A stretch of DNA of 64,000 nt from Tenacibaculum aiptasiae (GTDB lineage: Bacteria; Bacteroidota; Bacteroidia; Flavobacteriales; Flavobacteriaceae): assembly GCF_008806755.1 (NCBI RefSeq), contig NZ_WAAU01000011.1, positions 128,709-192,708 of the forward strand. Direction: 5' to 3'. Numbering within the stretch: position 1 is the first letter of the stretch; each line of letters begins with the position of its first letter. A program made the position numbers and the translations under genes. A model generated the notes under the pieces. It worked only from the letters and a program-made list of their open reading frames with translations. It did not search any database and was not told where the DNA came from. This document shows, in pieces, positions 62,508-64,000 of the stretch.

Positions 62508-63353
62508 TTATCTAAATACATCAGTAAACTTATAACTATCTTTTAAGCGTACTCCTTTTTCAGTATGCTTTACAGTTATTACTTCATTATAGGCATCATG
62601 CTCTAAAAACAAGTAATATTCTTTATCTGCAGCCTCATTTAAGAAGGCTTCTTTTTCTTTTAGCGTTAATAGTGGTCGTGTATCATAACCCATAACATAT
62701 GGTAATGGTATGTGACCTGCAGTAGGTAATAAATCAGCCATAAACACCAAGGTTTTGTCTTGGTATTCTATTTTTGGAAGCATTTGTTTTTCAGTATGTC
62801 CATCTTTAAATAATACATCAAAGCCAACATAATCTTTTGCATTTAAGTGTAAAAAATTTAGTTGACCACTTTCTTGTATTGGTAATATATTTTCTTGTAA
62901 AAATGATGCTTTTTCTCGTGCATTTGGATGAATTGCCCAATCCCAATGACGTTGGTTACTCCAAAATCGTGCATTTTTAAAGGCTGGTTCGTATCCTGTT
63001 CGAAATTTATTCCATTGAATTGCTCCTCCACAATGGTCAAAATGCAAGTGTGTTAAAAATACATCGGTAATATCATCTCTATGAAAACCATATTTTGCTA
63101 ATGAAGCATCTAAAGAAAAATCTCCAAATAAATAATAATACCCAAAAAATTTATCTGATTGTTTATTTCCAATTCCAGTGTCTATCAGTGTAAGTCTATC
63201 ACCATCTTCTATGAGCATGCATCGCATACTCATAGATATCATATTCTTTTCGTCTGCTGGATTTGTTCTTTCCCAAAGTGATTTTGGTACTACTCCAAAC
63301 ATGGCTCCGCCATCTAATTTAAAATTACCTGTTTCTATCGGATAAATTCTCAT
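62508..63353 (-). CDS. MBL-fold metallo-hydrolase
   Basis: 281 aa from the ATG at 63353; a GTG two codons earlier is a less likely start. The metal-binding motif is HLHFDHCGG, followed by the later His of KDGHTEKQ and FMADLLPTAGHIPLPYV with Asp and His ligands. It resembles the quorum-quenching lactonase/AttM-like group of metallo-beta-lactamase-fold hydrolases; activity is not determined. A near-consensus -7 element (CATCTTTG) ends five bases before the ATG. Confidence 0.88.
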   Translation of the reverse strand: MRIYPIETGNFKLDGGAMFGVVPKSLWERTNPADEKNMISMSMRCMLIEDGDRLTLIDTGIGNKQSDKFFGYYYLFGDFSLDASLAKYGFHRDDITDVFLTHLHFDHCGGAIQWNKFRTGYEPAFKNARFWSNQRHWDWAIHPNAREKASFLQENILPIQESGQLNFLHLNAKDYVGFDVLFKDGHTEKQMLPKIEYQDKTLVFMADLLPTAGHIPLPYVMGYDTRPLLTLKEKEAFLNEAADKEYYLFLEHDAYNEVITVKHTEKGVRLKDSYKFTDVFR

Positions 63354-63359
63354 AATCAC

Positions 63360-63942
63360 AAAGATGCAGAATTTTAACGAAACTTTTTGTTAAGGAAAGT
63401 AAAAACATTAATATTAGGCTTTTAAAATTTGTTTTCTTAAGGGTTAAAATTTATAATTTTTACTCATAGCTACTTTTCTTTCTTATGTTTAATTTGAATG
63501 AATTTTACTAGAGATCAAAGAAAGTTAAAGCTAATTGGCTAGGTTGTTTTTTATTTCCTAATGACTAATTCTAGCTTCTAAACTAACATATTTATATTTT
63601 GAAATTATATTCTAAAAATCGAGAATATAAACTGCACTAGAATAGTTTACAGGTTACACAATAATTAAGACTTATCATTACCGCATTTGTAGCTCATATA
63701 ATACCCCATCTATATTATAAAACTAAAAAAAAATAAATTATTTAGACTAAATGCTAACCTTCAATAAACGCTGGTTTTAAGTTATCCTAAAATGTATAAA
63801 TAAACAATATAATACGGTTTTAAGTCACTTTTAAAAATCAAACAAGCACATTACTTTAATTTTAAATTTTCAAGCTTAAAACTCATATAAACCATTTATC
63901 ATCATTTTAGGGATCTTTATATTTAGATTTAGTGTAAAAAAA
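63360..63942. other. Long AT-rich gap before the rRNA operon end
   Basis: 583 bases without a credible reading frame, RNA gene or repeat recognised. It separates the MBL hydrolase promoter region from the terminator of the rRNA operon entering from the right. Confidence 0.5.
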
Positions 63943-63973
63943 AACCTCAATCTTATAAAATAAGATTGAGGTT
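63943..63973 (-). terminator. Terminator of the rRNA operon
   Basis: Perfect 13-base arms AACCTCAATCTTA (63943-63955) and TAAGATTGAGGTT (63961-63973); on the minus strand followed by eight or more T residues. It lies about ten bases past the 3' end of the 5S gene. Confidence 0.88.
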
Positions 63974-63980
63974 AAAAAGA

Positions 63981-64000
63981 AAGGCAACGACCTACTCTCC
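63981..64000 (-). rRNA. rrf: 5S ribosomal RNA, 3' end only
   Basis: Minus strand reads GGAGAGTAGGTCGTTGCC at the window edge, the usual 3' end of Bacteroidota 5S rRNA, followed by a strong terminator. The rest of the gene and the rRNA operon lie beyond the window. Confidence 0.8.

Noticed and set aside
63360..63942. Possible small RNA or tRNA gene next to the rRNA operon
   Set aside because: I found no cloverleaf or conserved segment in this stretch by reading it.

Overview
The window is a low-GC chromosomal segment of a member of the Flavobacteriaceae (Bacteroidota). The evidence is a gliding-motility lipoprotein (GldH), the type IX secretion lipoprotein SprE/PorW, a long Bacteroidota-type AtpB, families largely restricted to the phylum (DUF4837, DUF4286, DUF5687, DUF6168) and many promoters with the Bacteroidota -7 element TAnnTTTG. 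Protein sequences look most like marine genera such as Tenacibaculum or Polaribacter, but the genus is not settled by the sequence alone. The window opens inside glpQ and closes in the 3' end of a minus-strand 5S rRNA gene, so an rRNA operon lies just beyond the right edge. I saw no tRNA gene, insertion sequence, prophage or CRISPR array.

Left third (1-25.9 kb): housekeeping genes in short units. These are a secreted M43 metalloprotease, a Bax-inhibitor-1 protein, sufS, a serine hydrolase with an SdpI-family protein, a SCO copper chaperone, rseP, a TonB-dependent receptor paired with a GDSL-type lipoprotein hydrolase, ribF, serS, a TPR protein-DUF4286-rsmA-mgtE run, a LysE exporter with an FNR/2Fe-2S oxidoreductase, a PadR regulator with two paralogous membrane proteins, and divergent rsmI and dxs.

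Middle (25.9-49.3 kb, nearly all minus strand): three small secreted proteins separated by similar terminators; then an ATP synthase cluster (atpB-E-F-H-A-G, read right to left) with an FkbM methyltransferase between atpA and atpG. Upstream of atpB lie AtpZ, a DUF6168 protein, a bactofilin and sprE. Next come an ABC transporter whose permease (DUF5687) carries an apparent one-base frameshift in a nine-base homopolymer, and an eight-gene co-directional run (ricT, gldH, a class A PBP, scoA, scoB, xth, a LysM lytic transglycosylase, a DUF4837 lipoprotein). atpD and atpC are absent, as is common in this phylum.

Right part (49.3-64 kb): glnS, then an accessory stretch of secreted proteins: a ClpP-like lipoprotein, three tandem homologous lipoproteins sharing a Glu-x3-His motif, an AraC regulator with a membrane-embedded N-terminus, YceI, a second AraC regulator, an M1 aminopeptidase, a subtilase lipoprotein, an orphan double-glycine-leader peptide and an MBL-fold hydrolase.

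The best candidates for something undescribed are the three Glu-x3-His lipoproteins, the orphan GG-leader peptide beside a divergent S8 protease, the PadR/two-membrane-protein module with an operator over its promoter, and a set of promoters placed so close to ATG that the mRNAs should be leaderless.
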